Assembly (NCBI GenBank): GCA_944320235.1
Contig: CALUGQ010000035.1
Coordinates: 1-61,777, forward strand
From: an uncultured Prevotella sp.
GTDB lineage: Bacteria; Bacteroidota; Bacteroidia; Bacteroidales; Bacteroidaceae
DNA: 61,777 nt
Direction of reading: 5' to 3'
Program-made: the position numbers and the translations under genes
Notes under the pieces: generated by a model
The model's database searches: none
Told to the model about the DNA's origin: nothing
The model's input: the letters and a program-made list of their open reading frames with translations, nothing else
Shown: one piece after another, positions 18,140 to 27,067 of the stretch
Numbering within the stretch: position 1 is the first letter of the stretch
Layout: each line of letters opens with the position of its first letter

Positions 18140-18478
18140 CTATTTGTCATCACCGGCGGTGTCCTTTGAAGGGTCACGCCAATAAACCTTACCCTCAACG
18201 AATTCTTGCGTGGCAAGCAGCGATGGCTTTGGCAATTTCTCGTAGTAACGGGAAATCTCAATTTGCTCACGGTTCTCGAACACCTCTTCGAGACTATCAT
18301 TATAAGAAGCAAACTCAGCCAGCTTCTTGCTTAAGTCTTCCTTGATTTGAACCGAAATCTGGTTTGCACGCTTAGCAATGATGGCAACGCTCTCGTAGAT
18401 GTTGCCTGTCTCATCACACAAATCCATGATGTTGCGCGTAACGGTATTTACCGGAGCTTTTGATTTCTTGTAATCCAT
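18140..18478 (-). CDS. rpoZ: RNA polymerase omega subunit (Rpb6-like)
   Basis: A 112-aa Bacteroidota-type omega subunit. The N-terminal half carries the Rpb6/omega core (TRNIMDLCDETGNIYESVAIIAKRANQI), and the C-terminal part is acidic. Omega assists assembly of RNA polymerase and, in proteobacteria, binds ppGpp. It lies between bamD and the DUF4293 gene, an order conserved in the phylum. Confidence 0.85.
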   Translation of the reverse strand: MDYKKSKAPVNTVTRNIMDLCDETGNIYESVAIIAKRANQISVQIKEDLSKKLAEFASYNDSLEEVFENREQIEISRYYEKLPKPSLLATQEFVEGKVYWRDPSKDTAGDDK

Positions 18479-18520
18479 GTTTATTTAATCCGTGTTTATT
18501 GTCTTGATTATATTTTCAGT

Positions 18521-19345
18521 TTAATCCTTGATGACCTCCTTGCACTTCTCTATGTATTTTTTTGCTGTAGCAGCCTCTTTGCTGTCTGGATATTCATTCA
18601 AGAAGCCATAGCACTCGTCTTCCGCGTCTCGATAACGCTCCATGCGCTTTGCCTCTACGCTCTGCTCGGCCAACTCAAACTTGCTTTTCATTATCAATAT
18701 TGCAAAATCCTCGCGCATACTGCTGTAAGGATAGTCCTTAAGGGCGTTTTGGGCAGTTATTATGCAGGCTTCATAGTTGGAGCCTCCGTTAGTGCAATTG
18801 AGGAAATAGTCGCCAAGGTCATAATACAGTTTTGCTGAAAGGTATTCTTTCATGACCAGCCTGTCCTGCAGGTCAAACAGCCTCTGTTGCGCAGTCGCCC
18901 TAAGCTTGGAGCCAGGATAAAGGTCAAGGAATTGTTGGTATGCGTTTATGGCACCTACGGTCGGTGTCTGGTCAAGACGAGGCTCTGGCGTTCCTTCATA
19001 TAGCGACTGGCCGATATAATAGGCAGCCTGCTCTGCGTAGACTCCCTTTGGATATGAAGAAAAATACTTTTTGAACGTGGCCGATGCGCTCTCGTAATCC
19101 CTATCGCAATATTCTGCCATTGCGAGCATATATAGGCACTCCTCCGCATTGTCCGTGCCTTTCATTATCGTGACGAGTTCCTGAAGCAGCGAGATGGCAT
19201 GAGTGTACTTGCCGGTAGCATAGCATTCTTTTGCATACTCATATTTATAGCTGTAATCGCCTGTCTTATAAACGCGGTTGAACTCCGTGGCACAACCACT
19301 TAACAAGGCAGCGAAGCAAGACAATATGAAAATCCTGTTCTTCAT
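18521..19345 (-). CDS. bamD: Outer membrane assembly lipoprotein BamD
   Basis: A 274-aa lipoprotein with a signal ending LLSGC (Cys18) and five TPR-like helical pairs (YEYAKECYATGKYTHAISLL, SYPKGVYAEQAAYYIGQSLY, YPYSSMREDFAILI). BamD is the essential lipoprotein of the BAM complex that inserts beta-barrels into the outer membrane. It is the first gene of bamD-rpoZ-DUF4293, with a promoter about 20 nt upstream of the ATG. Confidence 0.93.
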   Translation of the reverse strand: MKNRIFILSCFAALLSGCATEFNRVYKTGDYSYKYEYAKECYATGKYTHAISLLQELVTIMKGTDNAEECLYMLAMAEYCDRDYESASATFKKYFSSYPKGVYAEQAAYYIGQSLYEGTPEPRLDQTPTVGAINAYQQFLDLYPGSKLRATAQQRLFDLQDRLVMKEYLSAKLYYDLGDYFLNCTNGGSNYEACIITAQNALKDYPYSSMREDFAILIMKSKFELAEQSVEAKRMERYRDAEDECYGFLNEYPDSKEAATAKKYIEKCKEVIKD

Positions 19346-19363
19346 CTGTTGCTGATTTGGAAT

Positions 19364-19372
19364 GCAAAATTA
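19364..19372 (-). promoter_or_regulatory. -7 element for bamD
   Basis: TAATTTTGC on the minus strand, ending 18 nt before the bamD ATG and implying a leader of roughly 15 nt. Confidence 0.55.
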
Positions 19373-19457
19373 GTTATTTTCCGCAGATAATCAAAGCATT
19401 TGGCTCTGAATTTTATAAAATATACTCCAATATAACGTTTGTTACGATGAAAATGAG

Positions 19458-19465
19458 TACTTTTG
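19458..19465 (+). promoter_or_regulatory. -7 element (TACTTTTG) directly before uvrB
   Basis: TACTTTTG followed by C ends only 6 nt before the uvrB ATG (19472). If used, the mRNA would be leaderless or nearly so. Confidence 0.5.
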
Positions 19466-19471
19466 CGGACC

Positions 19472-21511
19472 ATGAGCAGTTTTGCACTTACATCGAAATA
19501 CAAGCCGACCGGCGACCAACCGGAAGCCATAAGGGAACTGACTGAAGGCCTGGAGCGCGGAGACAAGGCCCAGGTGCTACTCGGCGTGACCGGGTCTGGC
19601 AAGACATTCACCATGGCCAACGTCATTGCCAATGCCGGCCGCCCGACTCTGATACTAAGCCACAACAAGACACTTGCCGCACAGCTATACGAAGAAATGC
19701 GCGGCTTCTTCCCCGAAAACGCTGTGGAATACTATGTAAGCTACTATGACTATTACCAACCGGAGGCTTACATACCCAGCACGGACACTTACATTGAGAA
19801 AGACCTCGCCATCAACGAAGAGATTGACCGGCTGAGGCTCAGGGCCGTGTCGTCGCTCCTGTCGGGGCGCAAGGATGTAGTGGTTGTATCGTCTGTCAGC
19901 TGCATCTACGGCATGGGCAGCCCCGTGGCCCTGTCTGAAAATGTGATTGAGCTGCGACGTGGGCAGACCATGGACCGCAACGCCTTGCTGCGAAAGCTCG
20001 TACAGGCACTTTATGTACGCAACGACATTGACCTGCAGCGTGGCTCTTTCAGGGTCAAGGGCGACACCATCGACATCGCAATGGCATACAACGAGACAGT
20101 GCTGCGCATCACTTTCTGGGACGACGAGATTGACTCAATCGAAGAGCGCGACCCCGTAACGCTCGGCAGGCTGGCCTCGTTCGATGAATACAAGCTTTAT
20201 CCAGCCAACCTATTCATGACAACCCAGGAGCAGACAAACATTGCCATCCGCAACATACAGGACGACCTCATCAAGCAGGTCGACTACTTCACTGAACTAG
20301 GCGACGCGATAAAGGCACAGAGAATAAAAGAGCGCGTTGAATACGACATGGAGATGATAAAGGAACTTGGCCACTGCTCGGGCATCGAGAACTATTCACG
20401 CTACTTTGACGGCCGCCAGGCCGGCGAGCGCCCTTACTGCCTGCTGGACTTTTTCCCCGAGGACTACCTGATGTTCATAGATGAAAGCCACGTCAGCGTG
20501 CCACAAATCAACGCCATGTACGGTGGCGACCGCGCCCGCAAGACCAACCTCGTAGAGTTCGGTTTCCGCCTACCGGCCGCGTTCGACAACCGCCCGCTAA
20601 CGTTCGACGAGTTCCACAACATGATTAACCAGGTGGTATACGTCTCGGCCACCCCAGCCGACTACGAGCTGCGCGAAGCCGAAGGCGTAGTGGTTGAGCA
20701 GGTAATACGCCCCACTGGCCTGCTCGACCCGGAGATAGAGGTACGCCCAAGCGAGAACCAGATTGACGACTTGCTGGAAGAGATAACTGTGCGCACAGAA
20801 CGAAAGGAACGGGTACTCGTGACCACACTGACCAAGCGCATGGCCGAGGAGCTAACCGACTACCTGCTCGACCACGGCGTGAGCACGGCTTACATACACA
20901 GCGACGTGGCCACACTCGACAGAGTGAGAATACTCGAGGAATTGCGCGAAGGCCACTATGATGTGCTTGTCGGGGTAAACCTTCTGCGCGAGGGGCTCGA
21001 CTTACCAGAAGTGTCGCTTGTGGCCATACTCGATGCCGACAAAGAGGGGTTCCTTCGCAGCCACCGCAGCCTCACACAGACAGCCGGGCGTGCAGCACGC
21101 AACGTAAACGGAAAGGTGATAATGTATGCCGACACCATAACAGCCAGCATGCAGCAGACCATAGACGAGACAGCACGGCGCAGGATGAAACAAATGCTCT
21201 ACAATGAGAAAAACGGCATTACGCCCACCCAGATACACAAGGCTGTAAAGCAGGGAGTGCTGCGAGCCGAAATAGGCGGCAACGAGGCCGGAAGCGAAAA
21301 GCCCACCGTCCGCATGGCCTATGTTGAGCCAGAAAGCACAGCCTTCGCGGCCGACCCGATAGTAGAACGGATGACTCGCCCACAACTAGAAAAGAGCATA
21401 GCCAACACCACAAAACTGATGAAAGAGGCGGCCAAGCGGCTCGACTTCATACAGGCTGCACAGTATCGCGATGAGATAATAAGGCTGCAAAAGGAGCTGG
21501 AACTGAAATAA
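19472..21511 (+). CDS. uvrB: Excinuclease ABC subunit B
   Basis: About 679 aa. It verifies DNA damage in nucleotide excision repair and loads UvrC. Walker A GVTGSGKT is at residues 38-45. The beta-hairpin region YYDYYQPEAYIP, the helicase motif VGVNLLREGLDLPEVSLVAILDADKEGFLRS, and the C-terminal UVR motif (KLMKEAAKRLDFIQAAQYRDEIIRLQ) are all intact. ATG 19472 is chosen over an in-frame TTG at 19463 that lies inside the promoter element. Monocistronic. Confidence 0.97.
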   Translation: MSSFALTSKYKPTGDQPEAIRELTEGLERGDKAQVLLGVTGSGKTFTMANVIANAGRPTLILSHNKTLAAQLYEEMRGFFPENAVEYYVSYYDYYQPEAYIPSTDTYIEKDLAINEEIDRLRLRAVSSLLSGRKDVVVVSSVSCIYGMGSPVALSENVIELRRGQTMDRNALLRKLVQALYVRNDIDLQRGSFRVKGDTIDIAMAYNETVLRITFWDDEIDSIEERDPVTLGRLASFDEYKLYPANLFMTTQEQTNIAIRNIQDDLIKQVDYFTELGDAIKAQRIKERVEYDMEMIKELGHCSGIENYSRYFDGRQAGERPYCLLDFFPEDYLMFIDESHVSVPQINAMYGGDRARKTNLVEFGFRLPAAFDNRPLTFDEFHNMINQVVYVSATPADYELREAEGVVVEQVIRPTGLLDPEIEVRPSENQIDDLLEEITVRTERKERVLVTTLTKRMAEELTDYLLDHGVSTAYIHSDVATLDRVRILEELREGHYDVLVGVNLLREGLDLPEVSLVAILDADKEGFLRSHRSLTQTAGRAARNVNGKVIMYADTITASMQQTIDETARRRMKQMLYNEKNGITPTQIHKAVKQGVLRAEIGGNEAGSEKPTVRMAYVEPESTAFAADPIVERMTRPQLEKSIANTTKLMKEAAKRLDFIQAAQYRDEIIRLQKELELK

Positions 21512-21866
21512 GGAAGATAGTTTTGCATACATTTTTCATATGCTTTAATACAATCAGGCAAGCGACTGTATTTCAACAAGTTATAAAACAACATCAAAAA
21601 TATAGTCAAAACGACCCATATTGCACCCTGAAGCGGCTCATTCGGGAGGGGCAAACGAGCCGTTTCACATTGTCGAGCGCACAGAAGCACACATCCCCTT
21701 TGCCTCTGTAAACATAGATTACCATAAGGCTATGGCAAGCATACGCCGCTGAACGCATGATTACCCCTAGACAATGGCTATCAATGCAACAACGCCAACG
21801 GCATGGCAAGCACACAAACTAAATGTTAATCTGTGTAATCTGTTCCGCTGATAGTGATATATTTTG
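21512..21866. other. Gene-free stretch after uvrB
   Basis: No credible ORF. It holds an inverted repeat at 21630-21666 and the word CCATATTGCA (21616-21625), which recurs in another gene-free stretch at 60161. No terminator with a T run was found for uvrB. Confidence 0.5.
21630..21666. repeat. Imperfect inverted repeat, intergenic
   Basis: GAAGCGGCTC (21630-21639) and GAGCCGTTTC (21657-21666) form a 10-bp stem with one G-U pair and a 17-nt loop. It resembles other hairpins in long gene-free stretches of this window. Confidence 0.6.
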
Positions 21867-21874
21867 TAATTTTG
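21867..21874 (+). promoter_or_regulatory. -7 element (TAATTTTG) for the DUF4468-porin operon
   Basis: TAATTTTG followed by C, about 30 nt before the DUF4468 ATG. No clear -33 element. Confidence 0.5.
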
Positions 21875-21906
21875 CAATTCAAACAAACTTTATATCTTAG
21901 CGGAAT

Positions 21907-22509
21907 ATGAGAAGAATGCTTATCGCAATGATGGCGTGCCTGCCGCTCATGGGCATGGCGCAAAACTCGTGGGAAACAGAAAACACGCAAGGCCAGCAAG
22001 TCAACCCCGACCAAAAATATCTTGTAGGGGCCGTACCTGTGGTTGACGGCAAGGTGCAATTCACAAAAGAAATCAGCGCACCAGGCAAGTCGGCAGCACA
22101 AATCTACGACATAATACTCAAATACTTCACACAACTGACAAAGGAAGACAACCAGCTGGAGCAAAGCCGCATCGTAGGCAAGGACTCCATAAATCACAGC
22201 GTGGCAGGCTCTTACCAAGAATGGCTCGTGTTCAAGAACAAGCCGCTCGTGCTTGACCGCACACGCTTCATGTACACTCTGACCGCACAATGCGAGGACG
22301 GAAAGGCCAACATCACGATGAGGCGCATTTACTATTACTACGACGAAGAGCGCGACCCGCAGACCTACCTCGCAGAGGAATGGATAACCGACGAATACGG
22401 GCTGAAGAAAAACAAGCAGAAACTGTCGCGCGTAAGCGGAAAATTCCGCCGCAAGACAATCGACCGGAAGGACTACCTGTTCAACAAAATTGCCACCCTG
22501 CTCAACTAA
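21907..22509 (+). CDS. DUF4468 domain secreted protein
   Basis: A 200-aa protein with a signal peptide (MRRMLIAMMACLPLMGMAQ). Its DUF4468 domain covers roughly residues 38-145 (VDGKVQFTKEISAPGKSAAQIYDIILKYF, VAGSYQEWLVFKNK, FMYTLTAQCEDGKANITMRRIYYYY). A basic C-terminal part follows (KKNKQKLSRVSGKFRRKTIDRKDY). The function of this Bacteroidota periplasmic domain is unknown. It heads a run with a small membrane protein (30-nt gap) and a porin. Confidence 0.85.
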   Translation: MRRMLIAMMACLPLMGMAQNSWETENTQGQQVNPDQKYLVGAVPVVDGKVQFTKEISAPGKSAAQIYDIILKYFTQLTKEDNQLEQSRIVGKDSINHSVAGSYQEWLVFKNKPLVLDRTRFMYTLTAQCEDGKANITMRRIYYYYDEERDPQTYLAEEWITDEYGLKKNKQKLSRVSGKFRRKTIDRKDYLFNKIATLLN

Positions 22510-22539
22510 ACTGCTGTCACAAGTCCGGGCTGCCTCATC

Positions 22540-22812
22540 ATGACAACCCGGAAAAACAGAAAAAGCACTATGTCAATGGATGAAATAGACGAAATCGTGG
22601 AACAGCGGCAAGCCGAACGCCACCGCAAGCCAGACGACCGGGAGTTCAAGATGCTCCAGATACGCAACGTGCTGAACATCATATTCACGGTTGTTGCAGT
22701 GGTTGGCGTAGGCTTATGCCTCGCAGGGAAGCAGACCATCGGCACTTATGTGTTCGTGGCTTCCATCCCCTTCAAATTCGCAGAAGTTGCCATCAGAATA
22801 TTGAAACTGTAA
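22540..22812 (+). CDS. Small two-helix membrane protein of unknown function
   Basis: A 90-aa protein with a charged N-terminal half (MSMDEIDEIVEQRQAERHRKPDDREFKML) and two hydrophobic helices at about residues 44-64 and 68-85. Another start is possible at the internal Met near 22570. Its stop codon abuts the porin ATG directly, so translation is probably coupled. I do not recognise a family. Confidence 0.75.
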   Translation: MTTRKNRKSTMSMDEIDEIVEQRQAERHRKPDDREFKMLQIRNVLNIIFTVVAVVGVGLCLAGKQTIGTYVFVASIPFKFAEVAIRILKL

Positions 22813-25164
22813 ATGAAGAGCATATTTACCACTCTATTTTGCATTGCCGCCCTGGCAGCCAATGCCCAGACATACAACCAGATTGACGAGATGGGCCAGA
22901 TAAGCCAGCGCGACGAAAACGGAACAGGCAACTTCAACAAGCACAACAACGACACGACCGAACACAAGGAGATTCCACGGGGCATATACGTATGGACGGT
23001 CGACCGCAGGTTTGGCGACAGGACACCGGCTGTGGTCGACACGCTCCAGCATATGTACATGAACTCAATCTTCAACACAGGGCTATACGGTGAGTACAAT
23101 ACAACGGGAAACAATTACACTGCACGCGAGAGCCGCATCGTCATTGACCGCCCTCTGCCAAGCCAGTTCATTTTCACACAACCATACAGCTACATAATCA
23201 AACAGTCCGATGAGTTGCACTTCACCAACACACTCTCACCAATAACCAACATTTCTTACGACAACTGTGGCAACAAAACCAATGGCGAGGATCACATCGA
23301 CGCAAAGTTTGCCGTAAACGCTGGCAAACGGCTTGGCTTCGGTTTCGACCTAAACTACGCATATGCCCGCGGTTACTTTGCAAACCAAAGCACATCACAT
23401 TTCGGGGCGACATTTTGGGCGTCTTACATAGGCGACCAATATAACATGCACACTATCCTATCGACATACCACCAAAAAGCAGCTGAGAACGGAGGTATAA
23501 CCGACGACAACTACGTTACGCACCCTGAAAGTTTTGACGACGCATTCAGCGACGACGAAATCCCAACCGTATTGAGCCAGAACTGGAACCGCAACAATAG
23601 CCTGCACTTCTTCCTCACCCACCGCTACAGCCTCGGTTTCTACCGCATGGAGAAACTAACTGAAGCCGAACTGAAAGCACGCAAATTTGCAGCCGAGTCG
23701 AAACGCGAGAACGAAGCCAAGGCCAACACAGGCGACGAGGTGGCCACCACCGGCAGGGCTCCCGGTGACAAGACAGCCAACACCATGCCCTCTGGCCGCC
23801 CAGAGGGTGCTATCATTGCGGGAGACGAACCGACTGGCATAGACACCGCGGCCATCGACACTTCACGCATCAAGGTAGATGACACTGCAAAGATGGACAG
23901 CCTACTCGCTGCAAAACAGCGACAAGACTCGATTGATGCCACGATGAAGCGCGTATTCGTACCGGTGACAAGCTTCATACACACAGTCGACATCAACCGC
24001 TACGACCGAATCTACCAAGCCTACGACACGCCCGACAATTATTACGCCAACACTTATTTCACACACAACGATGACTGGAGCTACGGAGGTGACTCAATCT
24101 ACGATCGCACTAAGCTCATGTCGGTTAAAAACACGCTTGCCATAGCCCTGCTCGAAGGCTTCAACAAGTATGCAAAAGCTGGACTCAAGGTGTTCGCCAG
24201 CCATGAGCTGCGACGCTTCGACATGCCTGAAATGTTCGAGAGCAACGGCTACTCGCTCTCTCGCATGGCCAATTGGACCGAGAACACCGTGAGCGTTGGC
24301 GGACAGATAACCAAGACCCAAGGTAAGACATTGCACTACAACCTGCTGGCAGAAGCATGGCTCGTAGGGGAAGATGCAGGCCAGTTGAAAGTAGACTTCA
24401 GCACAGATATAAACTTCCCGCTCTTCGGCGACACAGTGACACTGGCAGCAAAGGCGCACTTCTACCGCCTCAATCCAACATTCTACCAACGGCACTATCA
24501 CTCAAAACACATTTGGTGGGATAACAATGACATGAGCAAAGAAACACGGTCGCGCATCGAAGGGCTGCTCACCTACCCCAAAACGAAGACAAGTTTGCGC
24601 GTAGCCATAGAGGAAATACAAAACTACACATACATATCCACAGCCTATGATGCAACAACCGAGGAGCGCACGAACCTCTCGGCAGCAATCAACCAGAACG
24701 GAAGCAACATCAGCTTGTTTACGGCACAGCTGCGGCAGGACTTCCGGGTAGGCATCCTTAACTGGGAAAACATAATTACTTACCAGCACTCAAGCAACCA
24801 AGAGGTGCTCCCAGTACCGGCACTCAACCTGTATACAAACCTATACATCAAGTTCAAGGTGGTAAAACAACTGTCTGTGGAACTTGGTGCCGATGGCTAT
24901 TTCTTCACAAACTACTTTGCCCCAGATTTCGTGCCACAACTAAACCAGTTTGCAGTGCAGACCAACAGCGAAAGCCGTGTCAAACTAGGAGGTTATCCTT
25001 TTGTGGATGTATATGCAAACTTACATTTGAAGCGCACACGCTTCTTCATCATGTACAGCAACGCGACTGCTGGCAGCGGGAACAGGATGACATTCCTCGC
25101 GCCACATTATCCGCAGAACGGAGCAACAATCCGCTTCGGTCTCTCGTGGAACTTTTTCAACTGA
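22813..25164 (+). CDS. Putative outer-membrane porin (Porin_10-like)
   Basis: A 783-aa protein with a signal peptide (MKSIFTTLFCIAALAANAQ) and many alternating aromatic beta-strands, ending in a typical barrel terminus (GATIRFGLSWNFFN). It resembles the Bacteroidota putative porin family PF14121. A charged low-complexity segment at about residues 290-385 (KRENEAKANTGDEVATTG ... DTSRIKVDDTAKMD) interrupts the barrel and may be an external or periplasmic loop. Its ATG follows the preceding stop with no gap. A terminator lies 11 nt after its stop. Confidence 0.85.
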   Translation: MKSIFTTLFCIAALAANAQTYNQIDEMGQISQRDENGTGNFNKHNNDTTEHKEIPRGIYVWTVDRRFGDRTPAVVDTLQHMYMNSIFNTGLYGEYNTTGNNYTARESRIVIDRPLPSQFIFTQPYSYIIKQSDELHFTNTLSPITNISYDNCGNKTNGEDHIDAKFAVNAGKRLGFGFDLNYAYARGYFANQSTSHFGATFWASYIGDQYNMHTILSTYHQKAAENGGITDDNYVTHPESFDDAFSDDEIPTVLSQNWNRNNSLHFFLTHRYSLGFYRMEKLTEAELKARKFAAESKRENEAKANTGDEVATTGRAPGDKTANTMPSGRPEGAIIAGDEPTGIDTAAIDTSRIKVDDTAKMDSLLAAKQRQDSIDATMKRVFVPVTSFIHTVDINRYDRIYQAYDTPDNYYANTYFTHNDDWSYGGDSIYDRTKLMSVKNTLAIALLEGFNKYAKAGLKVFASHELRRFDMPEMFESNGYSLSRMANWTENTVSVGGQITKTQGKTLHYNLLAEAWLVGEDAGQLKVDFSTDINFPLFGDTVTLAAKAHFYRLNPTFYQRHYHSKHIWWDNNDMSKETRSRIEGLLTYPKTKTSLRVAIEEIQNYTYISTAYDATTEERTNLSAAINQNGSNISLFTAQLRQDFRVGILNWENIITYQHSSNQEVLPVPALNLYTNLYIKFKVVKQLSVELGADGYFFTNYFAPDFVPQLNQFAVQTNSESRVKLGGYPFVDVYANLHLKRTRFFIMYSNATAGSGNRMTFLAPHYPQNGATIRFGLSWNFFN

Positions 25165-25175
25165 CAGAGCGCAAC

Positions 25176-25216
25176 AAGCCCCGCTGCCCACACAAACGCC
25201 AGGCAACGGGGCTTTA
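25176..25216. terminator. Terminator between porin gene and the leu-operon TPR gene
   Basis: AAGCCCCGCTGCC and GGCAACGGGGCTT form a 12-bp stem with one mismatch, followed by TTATATATA on the plus strand. It ends the porin transcript and may also serve the convergent leu operon. Confidence 0.8.
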
Positions 25217-25311
25217 TATATACCGCACCTCTTACATCTGACTCCGGCACGCCGCATATTGCTTAGCTATGGCTCACTACGGCACATATACCTAAGCACA
25301 GCAAAAAGCAC

Positions 25312-25998
25312 CTAACTTCCGCACTTATCATACCACTCACGCAACAATCCACGAGGAGTGCCATTGCGAACCATGCCGTCAAGCGCGACCCGGGCTTCAC
25401 TGCGCTTGCCCATCAGCAACAACACATCCACAAGCGAAAGCCTGAAGTCTGCATTGTTCGGGGCCAGCCTCACAGCCTGCTCCCAGTCATAAAGGGCTGC
25501 CGCATAAATCTTGCGCTCCTTTTCAAGCGCTGCCCTCGCTGCGTATGCAATGGCACTGTCGGGAAAAAGCTCGACAGTATAGTTAAGCTGATCCATGGCT
25601 TCGGTCAACCGCCCCAGTTTCTCGTATGTATGGGCAAGGCCAAGCCTGGCTTCAATGTTTACAGGGGCTATGCGGATAAAGGCATGGTAATCATCCAATG
25701 CAAGTTCATAACGGCGCAGCTGGGTGTTGGCGTATGCCCGGTAGAACAGCGCAGCGAGGTTTTGTGGTTCTTTTTCCAACACTATGCCAAACTCTGCGGC
25801 AGCATAGTCCCACTGCCCCAGTTCCAGGTTGACAGCTGCTTTCCTAAGGCGCAGTTCCACAGAATGGGGCGAAGCTTCAATCTGCCGTCCAAGCACAGCC
25901 AATGAATCACGCCATTGTTGCGCTGTTTGTGCTTGTGTTTTGCCACAACACAACAACAAAGCCGCAATGGCAAATGAACATATTTTATTCAAGGTCAC
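25312..25998 (-). CDS. Exported TPR protein at the end of the leu operon
   Basis: A 228-aa protein with a signal peptide ([19 protein letters not shown]) and about five TPR units ([28 protein letters not shown] and others). The start is GTG and overlaps the leuB stop as GTGA, so the two are translationally coupled. Nothing in it suggests a leucine-pathway enzyme. It looks like a passenger gene, probably a periplasmic scaffold or interaction protein. Confidence 0.8.
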   Translation of the reverse strand: MTLNKICSFAIAALLLCCGKTQAQTAQQWRDSLAVLGRQIEASPHSVELRLRKAAVNLELGQWDYAAAEFGIVLEKEPQNLAALFYRAYANTQLRRYELALDDYHAFIRIAPVNIEARLGLAHTYEKLGRLTEAMDQLNYTVELFPDSAIAYAARAALEKERKIYAAALYDWEQAVRLAPNNADFRLSLVDVLLLMGKRSEARVALDGMVRNGTPRGLLREWYDKCGS

Positions 25999-27056
25999 GC
26001 TTTGTTTATGTAATCAACAATCCAAGCTCCAACCTCTTTAGTACCATACCGAGCACCACCTGCGACCTGAATCTCAGGCGTGCGGACGTTGGCATCAAGC
26101 GAGGCATCAACCGCACGCCGTATCAATTTGCCCTCTTCTTTCAAGTCAAAGTGCTCGAAAAGCATGGCGGCAGAAAGGATTTGAGCTAATGGATTGGCAA
26201 TGTTCTGCCCCTTGGCCTGCGGCCATGAACCATGGACAGGTTCAAACACGGGGGTACTATCGCCTGTGGAAGCAGACGGAAGCAGCCCCATCGAACCAGA
26301 TATGCAACTCCCCTCGTCTGTAAGTATGTCTCCGAAAGTATTTTCTGTTACCATTACATCAAAGAAAGTTGGCTCAGTTATCATTCTCATGGCAGCATTG
26401 TCTACATACATATAGTCAACCTTGACATCCGGGAACAAAGGCTCCATCTCTTGGGCTATCTGACGCCATAAGCGACTGGAGGCCAAAACGTTTGCCTTGT
26501 CAACAACCGTCAAATGATGATTGCGCTTGCGTGCATACTCAAAACCTACGCGCAGAATACGCTCCACCTCAGGCCTTGTGTAGTAATTTGTATCGTAAGC
26601 CTTGTCTTTATCTTGATATTTCTCACCGAAATACATTCCCCCGGTAAGCTCACGGATGCAAATGAAGTCTGCCCCCTCAACCAATTCCGGGCGCAAAGGC
26701 GACTTGTGCAGCAAGCATTTGAATGTCTGCACCGGCCTAATGTTGGCATAAAGGCCGAGCTTCTTGCGCATAGCGAGCAGGCCTTGCTCAGGCCTTACCT
26801 TTGCTGTTGGGTCATTGTCATATTTTGTATCGCCAACTGCTGCAAAAAGTACAGCATCGGACTCTTTGCAAATACGAAACGTTTCATCTGGAAATGGGTC
26901 GCCGACCTCATCAATGGCATGAGCGCCACAAATGGCTCGAACATACTCTATCTCATGACCGTACTTTGCTGCGACGGCATCCATCACGGCCACCCCCTGT
27001 TCCATTATCTCTGGCCCGATGCCGTCACCGGGCAACACTGCAATCTTCAATCTCAT
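25995..27056 (-). CDS. leuB: 3-isopropylmalate dehydrogenase
   Basis: A 353-aa NAD-dependent beta-decarboxylating dehydrogenase. Signatures are [26 protein letters not shown], the metal-binding region [36 protein letters not shown] and the NAD-binding [18 protein letters not shown]. It oxidises 3-isopropylmalate in leucine synthesis. Alongside a citramalate synthase it probably also handles 3-methylmalate, as LeuB does in organisms with the citramalate route. It lies 11 nt after the cimA-like gene and overlaps the TPR gene by 4 nt. Confidence 0.96.
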   Translation of the reverse strand: MRLKIAVLPGDGIGPEIMEQGVAVMDAVAAKYGHEIEYVRAICGAHAIDEVGDPFPDETFRICKESDAVLFAAVGDTKYDNDPTAKVRPEQGLLAMRKKLGLYANIRPVQTFKCLLHKSPLRPELVEGADFICIRELTGGMYFGEKYQDKDKAYDTNYYTRPEVERILRVGFEYARKRNHHLTVVDKANVLASSRLWRQIAQEMEPLFPDVKVDYMYVDNAAMRMITEPTFFDVMVTENTFGDILTDEGSCISGSMGLLPSASTGDSTPVFEPVHGSWPQAKGQNIANPLAQILSAAMLFEHFDLKEEGKLIRRAVDASLDANVRTPEIQVAGGARYGTKEVGAWIVDYINKA

Positions 27057-27067
27057 TGTTATGTTGT

